Below, piece after piece: positions 16,658-24,556 of a stretch of DNA of 29,254 bases. The stretch spans positions 1-29,254 of the forward strand of contig DWXX01000101.1 of NCBI GenBank assembly GCA_019118985.1, given 5' to 3'. Position 1 is the stretch's first letter. Every line of letters starts with the position of its first letter. Source of the DNA: Candidatus Faecalibacterium faecipullorum. Its GTDB lineage: Bacteria > Bacillota > Clostridia > Oscillospirales > Ruminococcaceae. The notes under the pieces were generated by a model. The model did no database searches. It saw only the letters and a list, made by a program, of their open reading frames with translations, and was not told the origin of the DNA. The translations under genes were made by a program, and so were the position numbers.

Positions 16658-18646
16658 ATGGACTATCTCTTCGGCCGGCAGGACTTTGCCGGCGCATCCA
16701 GCCAGCAGAACTGCTTTCTGCTGACCAACGGCCTGGGGGGCTACTGCGCCCTCTCCACCGCCTTTTCGGCCACCCGGGGGGACCACGCCCTGCTGATGGC
16801 CTGCCTGCGGGCCCCCACCGCCCGCTTTGACATGGTCCACCGCCTGTCCGAAGAGGTGCGGGCGGGGGACGCCGCCTTCTGGCTGTCCACCCAGGACAAG
16901 GCCCGCGGCGGCCAAAACGAGGACGGCTGGCGCTGCCTGACCCTCTTTGCCGAGGATGAAAAAGGCCCCCGCTGGGTTTACGAGGCGGCGGGGGTGCGGA
17001 TCACCCGGCGGGTGGCCATGCAGTACGGGGCCAACACGGCGGCCGTCTGCTACACCATCGAGAACGGCTCGGGCAGCCCCTGCACCCTCGCCGTCACCCC
17101 GTGGCTGCGCTTTGTCCCCAAAGGGGGGCGGATGAGCGGCCGCCGCCGCTTTGTCTGGCAGACGGACCGGGTGTCGGGCGGGGGGATGATCCTCTATTTC
17201 TCGGTGGAGGGGGGCCGGGCCGAGCCCCTGCCCGCACAGACCGCCGAGACCATGTACTTCCGCCACGACGCCCCCGACGGGCGGACGGCCACCGGCCTTG
17301 CCGCGGCCGCCGGGCGGTTCGTCTTTGCGGCCGCCCCCGGCGAGGTGAAAGAGGCGGCTGTCGTCCTCGGCACAGACCCTGCCCTGCCCCGGGCCGCCGG
17401 CGTGCTGGCCGGGCAGGCCGCCCGCCGCCGGGCGCAGGCTTCCGCCGCCGGGCTGCACAGCGGGCTGGGCCGCGCCCTCTCGGCGGCGGCCGACGCATTC
17501 GTTGTCGACCGCGCCTCCACCGGGGGGCGTACCATCGTGGCGGGCTACCCCTTCTTCACCGACTGGGGGCGGGACACCATGATCGCCCTGCCCGGCTGCA
17601 CCCTCTCCACCGGCCGGTACGAGGACGCCCGCAGCATCCTGCGCACCTTTGCCGCCAACGAGCGGGACGGCCTGCTGCCCAACCTCTTCCCCGACCAGGA
17701 CGCGCCCCCGCGGTACAACACCGCCGACGCGGCCCTGCTCTTCATCAACTGCCTGTGGCTGTACCACCGCCGCACCGGGGACGACGCCTTTGTCCGCGAG
17801 ATCTGGCCCTGCGCCGAGCGGATCGCCGCGCAGTACCGCGCCGGCACCCGCCACGGCATCCGCATGGACGCCGACGGCCTGATCTGCGCCGGCGAGGGGC
17901 TCGACCAGGTCACCTGGATGGATGTGCGGATCGGCGACATCCTGCCCACCCCCCGCCACGGCAAACCGGTCGAGATCAACGCCTACTGGTACAACGCCCT
18001 GCGGGTGATGGCGCGCCTCGCCCCCATCGCCGGGGCGGACGGCGGGGGATACGACGCCATGGCCGACCGGGCGGGGGCCAGCTTCCGCCGCGCGTTCTGG
18101 ATGGAGGACACCCGCCGCCTGCGGGACGTCGTCAGCCCCGCGCCCTCCCCCGCCGACACCCAGCTGCGGTGCAACCAGATTTGGGCGGTGTCGATGCCCT
18201 TCACCCCCCTCACCCGGGGGCAGGCCGAGGGGGTGGTGCGCAGCGTCCGCCGGGCGCTGTGGACCCCCTGCGGGCTGCGCACCCTTGACCCCGCCGACCC
18301 CGACTTCCACCCGGTCTACGGCGGGCCGCAGAAGGTGCGGGACATGGCCTACCACCAGGGCACCGTCTGGCCCTTCCCCCTCGGCGGGTACGAGCTGGCG
18401 GTGCTGCGGCTGGGCGGCTTTGACAAGGCCAGCCGCGCCGCCGTCGGGCAGGACCTGGAGGCCCTGCTGCCCGCGCTGCGGGAGGGGTGCATCGGGCAGC
18501 TGCCCGAAATCTACGACGGCGCGGCGCCCGGCGCCTCCCGCGGGTGTTTTGCCCAGGCATGGAGCGTGGGCGAGGTGCTGCGGGCGGCCGAGGCATTGGA
18601 AAGGCCCGGCGCCGCCGGCTTTGAGGGCGGCTGGGCCGAGGGGTGA
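16658..18646 (+). CDS. Glycogen debranching enzyme (GH133 amylo-alpha-1,6-glucosidase)
   Basis: A 662-residue protein of the archaeal/bacterial glycogen debranching family. The N-terminal domain carries the classic TNGLGGYCALST (23-34). The C-terminal (alpha/alpha)6 catalytic domain has YPFFTDWGRDTMIALPG (297-313), NTADAALLFI (354-363), QVTWMDVRIGD (417-427), NQIWAVSMPF (506-515) and YHQGTVWPFPLGGY (565-578). It should release glucose from single alpha-1,6 stubs left after phosphorylase digestion. No separate glucanotransferase domain is evident, and no malQ gene is nearby. AGGAGG (16643-16648) precedes the ATG at 16658. It is cytoplasmic and sits between pullulanase and neopullulanase-like genes. 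Confidence 0.9.
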   Translation: MDYLFGRQDFAGASSQQNCFLLTNGLGGYCALSTAFSATRGDHALLMACLRAPTARFDMVHRLSEEVRAGDAAFWLSTQDKARGGQNEDGWRCLTLFAEDEKGPRWVYEAAGVRITRRVAMQYGANTAAVCYTIENGSGSPCTLAVTPWLRFVPKGGRMSGRRRFVWQTDRVSGGGMILYFSVEGGRAEPLPAQTAETMYFRHDAPDGRTATGLAAAAGRFVFAAAPGEVKEAAVVLGTDPALPRAAGVLAGQAARRRAQASAAGLHSGLGRALSAAADAFVVDRASTGGRTIVAGYPFFTDWGRDTMIALPGCTLSTGRYEDARSILRTFAANERDGLLPNLFPDQDAPPRYNTADAALLFINCLWLYHRRTGDDAFVREIWPCAERIAAQYRAGTRHGIRMDADGLICAGEGLDQVTWMDVRIGDILPTPRHGKPVEINAYWYNALRVMARLAPIAGADGGGYDAMADRAGASFRRAFWMEDTRRLRDVVSPAPSPADTQLRCNQIWAVSMPFTPLTRGQAEGVVRSVRRALWTPCGLRTLDPADPDFHPVYGGPQKVRDMAYHQGTVWPFPLGGYELAVLRLGGFDKASRAAVGQDLEALLPALREGCIGQLPEIYDGAAPGASRGCFAQAWSVGEVLRAAEALERPGAAGFEGGWAEG

Positions 18647-18695
18647 CGGCAGGCTTTTTTGGTCGCTTTTTTGATAGGAAATGGCGGTTTGTCCA

Positions 18696-18724
18696 TTGAA
18701 TTTCAGCCCCGGCGCGTGTATCTT
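18696..18724 (+). promoter_or_regulatory. Weak candidate internal promoter
   Basis: TTGAAT (18696-18701) and TATCTT (18719-18724) are separated by 17 bp in the 127-bp gap before the neopullulanase-like gene. Each box matches consensus at four of six positions. It could give extra expression of the last three genes, but the support is modest. Confidence 0.3.
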
Positions 18725-18773
18725 TGATGCCAGAAAACAGGGCCCGACAGACCCGGTGAAAGGAGACCCCCCG

Positions 18774-20486
18774 ATGGACTTAGCTGCTGTATATCACGAG
18801 GCGCGCACCCCCATGTGCTGCGCCGTGGACGACGACACCCTCTGCATCACCCTGCGCACCGGCCGCGAGGTGGAGGGGGTGACCCTGATCTTTGCCGACC
18901 CCTACGAGGCGGGCATCGCCGGCGGGGAGGAAGCCTGGCAGGGCCGCCGGATGGCCATGGCCCCCGGCTTTGAGCTGGAACACCACCGGCTGTGGACCGC
19001 CCGGCTGCGCCCGCCCTACCACCGGCTGCGCTACTGCTTCGAGCTGGCCGAGGGGGCGGCGCGCTGGTATTACTATGAGGACGGCCTGCGCGAAAGATTA
19101 CAGCTGGACAACAAGGTGCAGCCCTTCACCATGCCGTGGATGAACGCCGCCGACCGCATCGCGCCCCCGGCGTGGGTGCGGCAGACGGTGTGGTACCAGA
19201 TCTTCCCCGACCGGTTCTGCCGGGGCGGCAGCGGCCGCCCGGGGGCCCTGCCCTGGCGGGACGGCCCCGTCACCAACGCCGAGCGGTTCGGCGGGGACCT
19301 GGCCGGCATCACCCAAAAGCTGCCCTACCTCGCGCGCCTTGGGGTGAACGGGCTCTACCTCAACCCCATCTTTGCGGCGTCCAGCGTGCATAAGTACGAC
19401 ACCGCCGACTATACTGCCATCGACCCCGACTTCGGCACCGAGGCGGATATGGAGCAGCTGGTCCGCACCGCCCACAGCCTGGGCATCCGGGTGATGGTGG
19501 ACGCGGTGTTCAACCACTGCGGGCCGCAGTTCGCCCCCTGGCGGGACGTGGTGGCCCGCGGCCCCGCCTCCCCCTACTGGAAGTGGTTCCTGGTCCACCG
19601 GTGGCCCTTCGCCGAGGGGGACACCCGGGACGGGCGGTACGACTCCTTCGCCTTCCACGGCGGGATGCCCAAGCTCAACACCGGCGAGCCGGCTGTGCAG
19701 GAATACTTCATCTCCCTGTGCGAGGGGTGGGTGCGGCGGTACGGCATCGACGGCATCCGCTTCGACGTGGGCAACGAGATCTCCCACGCTTTTCTGCGGC
19801 GGCTGCGGGCACGGCTGAAGGCCGTCGACCCCGAGCTGTATCTGCTGGGCGAGATCTGGCACGACGCCCCCGCCTGGCTGGAAGGGGACGAATACGACGC
19901 CGTCATGCACTACCCGCTGCAAAGCGCCGTCCGCCGCTTTTTTGAGGACAAGGACGCCTCGGCGGCGGCCTTCGGCTGGGATGTGGGCCGGTGCATGTCG
20001 GTCTACGCCCCGCAGGTCAACGAAGCGCAGTTCACCCTGCTGGACTCCCACGACACCATCCGGCTGCGCAGCCGCGTCCCCGACGAGGCCGCCTGCTGGC
20101 AGCAGCTGGCCGCCCTCTTCACCCTGCCGGGCAGCCCCTGCATCCTGTACGGCACCGAGGTGATGCTGCCCGGCGGGCCCGACCCCGACTGCCGCCGCTG
20201 TATGCCCTGGGATGTAATCGAAGCGCAGGGCCCCGCCGCCGCCCTCTGCACCCTGATCGCCCTGCGGCGGCAGGAGAGCGCTTTGCAGGGGTGCGAGATC
20301 GAATTTCTCCCCGGGCCGCGCCGGCTGGTGCGCTACCGCCGCGGCGGGCCGGACGGCCGGCTGGAAGTCTGCCTCAACGCCGGGCGCTCCCCCGAGCCCC
20401 TCGGCGCCGGCGGCGAGGCGCTGCTGGCCCTCGGCTGGGCGGACGGCCTGCTTGCCCCCGGCGGGGTGCTCATCCGCCGGATCTGA
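18774..20486 (+). CDS. Neopullulanase/cyclomaltodextrinase-like amylase (GH13_20)
   Basis: A 570-residue alpha-amylase-family enzyme expected to hydrolyse maltodextrins, cyclodextrins or pullulan inside the cell. An N-terminal beta-rich domain of about 125 residues (CBM34-like) precedes WVRQTVWYQIFPDRF (134-148), the usual start of the barrel in this subfamily. Conserved regions are DAVFNH (243-248), GIDGIRFDVGNEISH (nucleophile Asp331), LLGEIWHD (acid/base Glu360) and LLDSHDTIR (Asp427). The NEISH tail after the nucleophile is typical of GH13_20. The ATG at 18774 has AAAGGAGA (18759-18766) before it. An in-frame ATG at 18681 has no ribosome site and adds non-family sequence. No signal peptide is present. 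Confidence 0.88.
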   Translation: MDLAAVYHEARTPMCCAVDDDTLCITLRTGREVEGVTLIFADPYEAGIAGGEEAWQGRRMAMAPGFELEHHRLWTARLRPPYHRLRYCFELAEGAARWYYYEDGLRERLQLDNKVQPFTMPWMNAADRIAPPAWVRQTVWYQIFPDRFCRGGSGRPGALPWRDGPVTNAERFGGDLAGITQKLPYLARLGVNGLYLNPIFAASSVHKYDTADYTAIDPDFGTEADMEQLVRTAHSLGIRVMVDAVFNHCGPQFAPWRDVVARGPASPYWKWFLVHRWPFAEGDTRDGRYDSFAFHGGMPKLNTGEPAVQEYFISLCEGWVRRYGIDGIRFDVGNEISHAFLRRLRARLKAVDPELYLLGEIWHDAPAWLEGDEYDAVMHYPLQSAVRRFFEDKDASAAAFGWDVGRCMSVYAPQVNEAQFTLLDSHDTIRLRSRVPDEAACWQQLAALFTLPGSPCILYGTEVMLPGGPDPDCRRCMPWDVIEAQGPAAALCTLIALRRQESALQGCEIEFLPGPRRLVRYRRGGPDGRLEVCLNAGRSPEPLGAGGEALLALGWADGLLAPGGVLIRRI

Positions 20487-20516
20487 CACGATCTGCTGAT
20501 CAGGAGGTGTAGTCTT

Positions 20517-22136
20517 ATGAAGGATTTCAGCAAACAGGACTGGTGGAAGGAAGCCGTCATCTACCAGATTTACCCCAAGAGCTTCCAGGATTCCAATGGG
20601 GACGGCATCGGCGACCTGCCCGGCATCATCAGCCGGCTGGACTACCTCGAAAAGCTGGGGGTGGACGCGCTGTGGCTGTCGCCGGTGCTGGCCTCCCCCC
20701 AGGTGGACAACGGCTACGACGTGTCGGACTACCGGGCCATCGACCCGATGTTCGGCACCATGGAGGATATGCGCGCCCTCATCCGGGAGGCAAAGGGGCG
20801 GGGGATCGGCATCCTGCTGGACCTGGTGCTCAACCACACCAGCGACCGGCACAGCTGGTTTTTGCAGGCCTGCCAGAGCCGGGATAACCCCTACCACGAC
20901 TATTACATCTGGCGGGACGGCGCGCCCGGCGAGCTGCCCAACGATATGCGGGCGTGCTTCGGCGGGCCGGCCTGGACCTACGTCCCGGCGCTGGGGCAGT
21001 ACTACTTCCATCAGTTCGCGCCGCAGCAGCCCGACCTCAACTGGGATAACCCCGCCGTCCGGCAGGAACTGTACGCCATGATCCGCGCCTGGATCGACGA
21101 GGGGGTGGCCGGCTTCCGCCTGGACGTCATCGATCAGGTGGCCAAAGACCCCGACCGGAAGATCACTGCCAACGGCCCCCGGCTGATGGACTACCTGCGC
21201 GAGCTCAACCGCGCCACCTGGGGCGGCAGGAACTTGGTCACGGTGGGCGAGGCGTGGGGGGCGGACATCCCCCGCGCCAAGCTCTACAGCGCGCCGGACG
21301 GCAGCGTGTTCAGCATGGTCTTTCAGTTCGAGCAGATGTGCCTCGACCACGAGCCGGACAAATGGGTCCCCAAAGCCATGACCCTGCCGCAGCTGAAAGC
21401 CAGCATCGCCCGCTGGCAGCAGGGGCTGCACGGCTGCGGGTGGAACAGCCTGTTCTGGGATAACCACGACCTGCCCCGCATCGTCAGCCGCTGGGGGGAC
21501 GACGGGGCCCGCCGGGCCGACTCGGCCAAAGCCCTGGCGGTGGCGCTGCACGGGCTGCAGGGCACCCCCTACATCTACCAGGGGGAGGAGCTGGGTATGA
21601 CCAACGCCCCCTACCCGCTGGAGGACCTGCGCGACCTCGAGAGCATCAACGCCTACCACGACATGGTGGCCAAGGGGATGCCGGAGGCCGACGCCCTCGC
21701 CGCCATCCACCGGATGATGCGGGACAACGCCCGCACCCCCATGCAGTGGACGGCCGGGCCCGAGGCCGGCTTTACCACCGGCGCACCCTGGATGAAGGTC
21801 AACCCCAACCACACCGAGATCAACGCCGCGGCCGCCCTGGCCGACCCCGACTCGGTCTTTTACACCTATCAGAAGCTGATCGCCCTGCGCAAGGCCCACC
21901 CCGTCTTTGCCGAGGGGGACTTTACCCTGCTGTGCCCCGAGGACGGGCAGGTCTTTGCCTACCTGCGCCGGGGCGCCGGGCAGGAGCTGCTGGCAGCCGT
22001 CAACCTCAGCGGCGAGGCGGCGGCCTTCCGGCGGCCGGCGGGCTTTGCCGGCGCACCGCTGCTGGCCACCCAGGGCGCGCCGCAAGACGGCGTCCTCCGC
22101 CCGTGGGAGGCGCAGCTCTGGCTGCGCAGCCTCTGA
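20517..22136 (+). CDS. Oligo-1,6-glucosidase / alpha-glucosidase (GH13_31)
   Basis: A 539-residue exo-acting alpha-glucosidase. The start WWKEAVIYQIYPKSFQDSNG (9-28) is the family hallmark. Catalytic residues are Asp203 in GFRLDVIDQV, Glu245 in TVGEAWG and Asp318 in FWDNHDLPR; region I is DLVLNH (102-107). In this subfamily, valine directly after the nucleophile (Val204 here) goes with alpha-1,6 specificity, as in oligo-1,6-glucosidase and dextran glucosidase, while Ala, Gly or Thr goes with alpha-1,4. Isomaltose or isomalto-oligosaccharides are thus the inferred substrates. AGGAGGTG (20502-20509) precedes the ATG at 20517. It is cytoplasmic and lies 30 bp after the GH13_20 gene. Confidence 0.9.
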   Translation: MKDFSKQDWWKEAVIYQIYPKSFQDSNGDGIGDLPGIISRLDYLEKLGVDALWLSPVLASPQVDNGYDVSDYRAIDPMFGTMEDMRALIREAKGRGIGILLDLVLNHTSDRHSWFLQACQSRDNPYHDYYIWRDGAPGELPNDMRACFGGPAWTYVPALGQYYFHQFAPQQPDLNWDNPAVRQELYAMIRAWIDEGVAGFRLDVIDQVAKDPDRKITANGPRLMDYLRELNRATWGGRNLVTVGEAWGADIPRAKLYSAPDGSVFSMVFQFEQMCLDHEPDKWVPKAMTLPQLKASIARWQQGLHGCGWNSLFWDNHDLPRIVSRWGDDGARRADSAKALAVALHGLQGTPYIYQGEELGMTNAPYPLEDLRDLESINAYHDMVAKGMPEADALAAIHRMMRDNARTPMQWTAGPEAGFTTGAPWMKVNPNHTEINAAAALADPDSVFYTYQKLIALRKAHPVFAEGDFTLLCPEDGQVFAYLRRGAGQELLAAVNLSGEAAAFRRPAGFAGAPLLATQGAPQDGVLRPWEAQLWLRSL

Positions 22137-22174
22137 GGGCAGAACACCACACCGAGACAAAGGAGGAATACTCC

Positions 22175-24457
22175 ATGGAAATCGCAGAACTGAAACAGCA
22201 GCTGGCCGCCGTCACGGCCAAAGCCTTTGACTGCGCGCCCGACGCCTGCACCGACGCGCAGCTCTACCACGCCTTGCAGGCGCTGACCCGGCAGCTGGCC
22301 GAAGGCCGCCCCGCCCCCCAAGGGGAGCGGAAGCTCTACTACTTCTCGGCCGAGTTCTTGATGGGCAAGCTGCTCAGCAACAACCTGCTGGCTCTGGGCC
22401 TGTTCGACCAGGTGCGGGCGCTGCTGGACGGGATGGGCCGCTCCCTCGCCGCCCTGGAAGAGTACGAGCCCGAGCCCTCATTGGGCAACGGCGGGCTGGG
22501 CCGGCTGGCCGCCTGCTTCCTCGATTCCATCGCGGCGCTGGGCCTGCCGGGGGACGGCGTGGGGCTCAACTACCACTACGGGCTGTTCCGGCAGAAGCTG
22601 GCCGACCGCCGTCAGTGCGAGCAGCCCGACCCGTGGCTTGGCCCCGACAGCTGGCTGATCGCCACCGGCAGGCGGTACGCCGTCCCCTTCGGCGGCTTTT
22701 CGCTGGACGCGGTGCTGTACGACATCGCGGTGCCGGGGGCCCGCAGCGGCATCGCCAACCGGCTGCACCTGTTCGACGTGGCCGACCCGGCGCAGCCCCC
22801 CGCCCACGGCATCGACTTTGACAAGCGGGACATCCCCCACTGCCTGACCTCCTTCCTCTACCCCGACGACAGCGACTACGACGGGCAGCTGCTGCGGGTC
22901 TATCAGCAGTACTTCATGGTGTCGGCCGGCGCGCAGCTGATCCTGGACGAGCTGGCGCAGCGCGGCTATACACCCGACACCCTCAGCGAGCATGTCGCCA
23001 TCCAGATCAACGACACCCACCCCTCGATGGTCATCCCCGAACTGATCCGCCTGCTGACCGCCGGCGGCATGAGCATGGACGACGCCGTCGCGCAGGTCGA
23101 GCGGACCTGCGCCTACACCAACCACACCATCCTGGCCGAGGCGCTGGAAAAGTGGCCCCTCAGCTACATCGAGACGGTGGCCCCCCAGCTGGTGCCCATC
23201 ATCCGGCAGCTGGACCAGCGGGCCCGGCAGCGCAGCGCCGACAGTCGGGTGGCCATCCTGGACGGCGAGGGCCGGGTCCACATGGCCCACATGGACATCC
23301 ACTACGGCCATTCGGTCAACGGGGTGGCGGCCCTCCACACCGAGATCCTGAAAAACAGCGAGCTCAAGCCCTTCTACGACCTCTACCCCGCAAAGTTCAA
23401 CAACAAGACCAACGGCGTCACCTTCCGCCGCTGGCTGGAAGCCTGCGACCCCGCCCTCTCGGACTGGATCACCGCGCGGATCGGGCCGGACTGGAAGCGC
23501 GACGCTGCCGGGCTGGAAAAGCTGCTGCCCTTCGCCGACGACCCGGACAGCCTTGCCAGCCTGCTGGAAGTCAAGCAGCAGAACAAGCGCCGCCTGGCCG
23601 CCTTGCTGCGCAGCCGGCAGGGGGTGGAGGTGGACGAAACCTCCATCTTCGACATCCAGGTCAAGCGCCTGCACGAGTATAAGCGCCAGCAGATGAACGC
23701 TTTGTGGGTCATCTACAAGTACTGCCAGATCAAGGGCGGACACCGCCCGCCGCGGCCCATCACGGTGGTGTTCGGGGCCAAGGCCGCCCCCGCCTACACC
23801 ATGGCCAAGAACATCATCCACCTCATCCTCTGCCTGCAGCAGCTGACCGAGTCCGACCCGGACGTCCGCCCCTGGCTGCACGTGGTGATGGTGGAAAACT
23901 ACAACGTCAGCTGGGCCGAGGCCCTCATCCCCGCCTGCGACATCTCGGAGCAGATCTCCCTCGCCTCCAAGGAGGCCAGCGGCACCAGCAACATGAAGTT
24001 TATGGCCAACGGCGCGGTGACCCTCGGCACCATGGATGGCGCCAACGTCGAGATCGCCGGTCTGGTCGGCCCGGACAACATCTTCACCTTCGGCGCATCC
24101 AGCGACGAGGTGATCAGCCTCTACGCCCAAAACGCCTACCGCCCCCTCGACCACTACCACCGCCCCGGCGTCGAGTATCTGGTGGACTTCCTGCTCACCC
24201 CGCAGATGCTGGCCATCGGGGACGCGTCCATGCTCTGGCCGCTGTGGAACGACATGAAGTACAAGGACTGGTTCATGGCCCTGCTGGACGTCGAGAGCTA
24301 CATCGCCGCCAAGGAGCGCGCCCTCGCCGCCTACGAGGACCGCGCCGCCTGGGCCAAAAAGATGCTGGTGAACATCGCAAAGTCGGGCTACTTCTCCTCC
24401 GACCGCACCATCGCCCAGTACGACGCCGACATCTGGCGCCTGCGCCCCGCCGAATAA
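22175..24457 (+). CDS. glgP: Glycogen/maltodextrin phosphorylase (GT35)
   Basis: A 760-residue PLP-dependent phosphorylase that splits alpha-1,4-glucans with phosphate to glucose-1-phosphate. Conserved signatures include YYFSAEFLMGKLLSNNL (55-71), PSLGNGGLGRLAACFLDS (101-118), KTNGVTFRRW (411-420) and the PLP site EASGTSNMKFMANGA (cofactor lysine Lys608). It is slightly shorter than the usual 800 or so residues, with a trimmed N-terminus lacking the animal allosteric extension. The frame is open upstream, but the ATG at 22175 with AAAGGAGGA (22160-22168) is the clear start. As the last gene of the locus it takes linear chains produced by the debranching enzymes. Glycogen versus maltodextrin preference cannot be set from sequence alone. 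Confidence 0.94.
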   Translation: MEIAELKQQLAAVTAKAFDCAPDACTDAQLYHALQALTRQLAEGRPAPQGERKLYYFSAEFLMGKLLSNNLLALGLFDQVRALLDGMGRSLAALEEYEPEPSLGNGGLGRLAACFLDSIAALGLPGDGVGLNYHYGLFRQKLADRRQCEQPDPWLGPDSWLIATGRRYAVPFGGFSLDAVLYDIAVPGARSGIANRLHLFDVADPAQPPAHGIDFDKRDIPHCLTSFLYPDDSDYDGQLLRVYQQYFMVSAGAQLILDELAQRGYTPDTLSEHVAIQINDTHPSMVIPELIRLLTAGGMSMDDAVAQVERTCAYTNHTILAEALEKWPLSYIETVAPQLVPIIRQLDQRARQRSADSRVAILDGEGRVHMAHMDIHYGHSVNGVAALHTEILKNSELKPFYDLYPAKFNNKTNGVTFRRWLEACDPALSDWITARIGPDWKRDAAGLEKLLPFADDPDSLASLLEVKQQNKRRLAALLRSRQGVEVDETSIFDIQVKRLHEYKRQQMNALWVIYKYCQIKGGHRPPRPITVVFGAKAAPAYTMAKNIIHLILCLQQLTESDPDVRPWLHVVMVENYNVSWAEALIPACDISEQISLASKEASGTSNMKFMANGAVTLGTMDGANVEIAGLVGPDNIFTFGASSDEVISLYAQNAYRPLDHYHRPGVEYLVDFLLTPQMLAIGDASMLWPLWNDMKYKDWFMALLDVESYIAAKERALAAYEDRAAWAKKMLVNIAKSGYFSSDRTIAQYDADIWRLRPAE

Positions 24458-24476
24458 ACACCCCCCTCCGCACACA

Positions 24477-24528
24477 AAAAACCAGCCGGAAGGCTGCGGG
24501 CAAAGCCCCGCCCTTCCGGCTGGTTTTT
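24477..24528. terminator. Bidirectional terminator between glgP and the GH31 gene
   Basis: A long hairpin with AAAAACCAGCCGGAAGG (24477-24493) paired to CCTTCCGGCTGGTTTTT (24512-24528), plus an inner GCGGG/CCCGC helix. It has A runs on one side and T runs on the other, so it can terminate transcription from both converging genes. It begins 20 bp after the glgP stop and 28 bp from the GH31 stop. Confidence 0.92.
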
Positions 24529-24556
24529 GTGGTTGTTGGGATGGGCAGCCTCCCCT

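Noticed and set aside
18650..18673. Two T runs after the GH133 gene as an intrinsic terminator
   Set aside because: There is no stable hairpin immediately before either T run, so termination cannot be supported.
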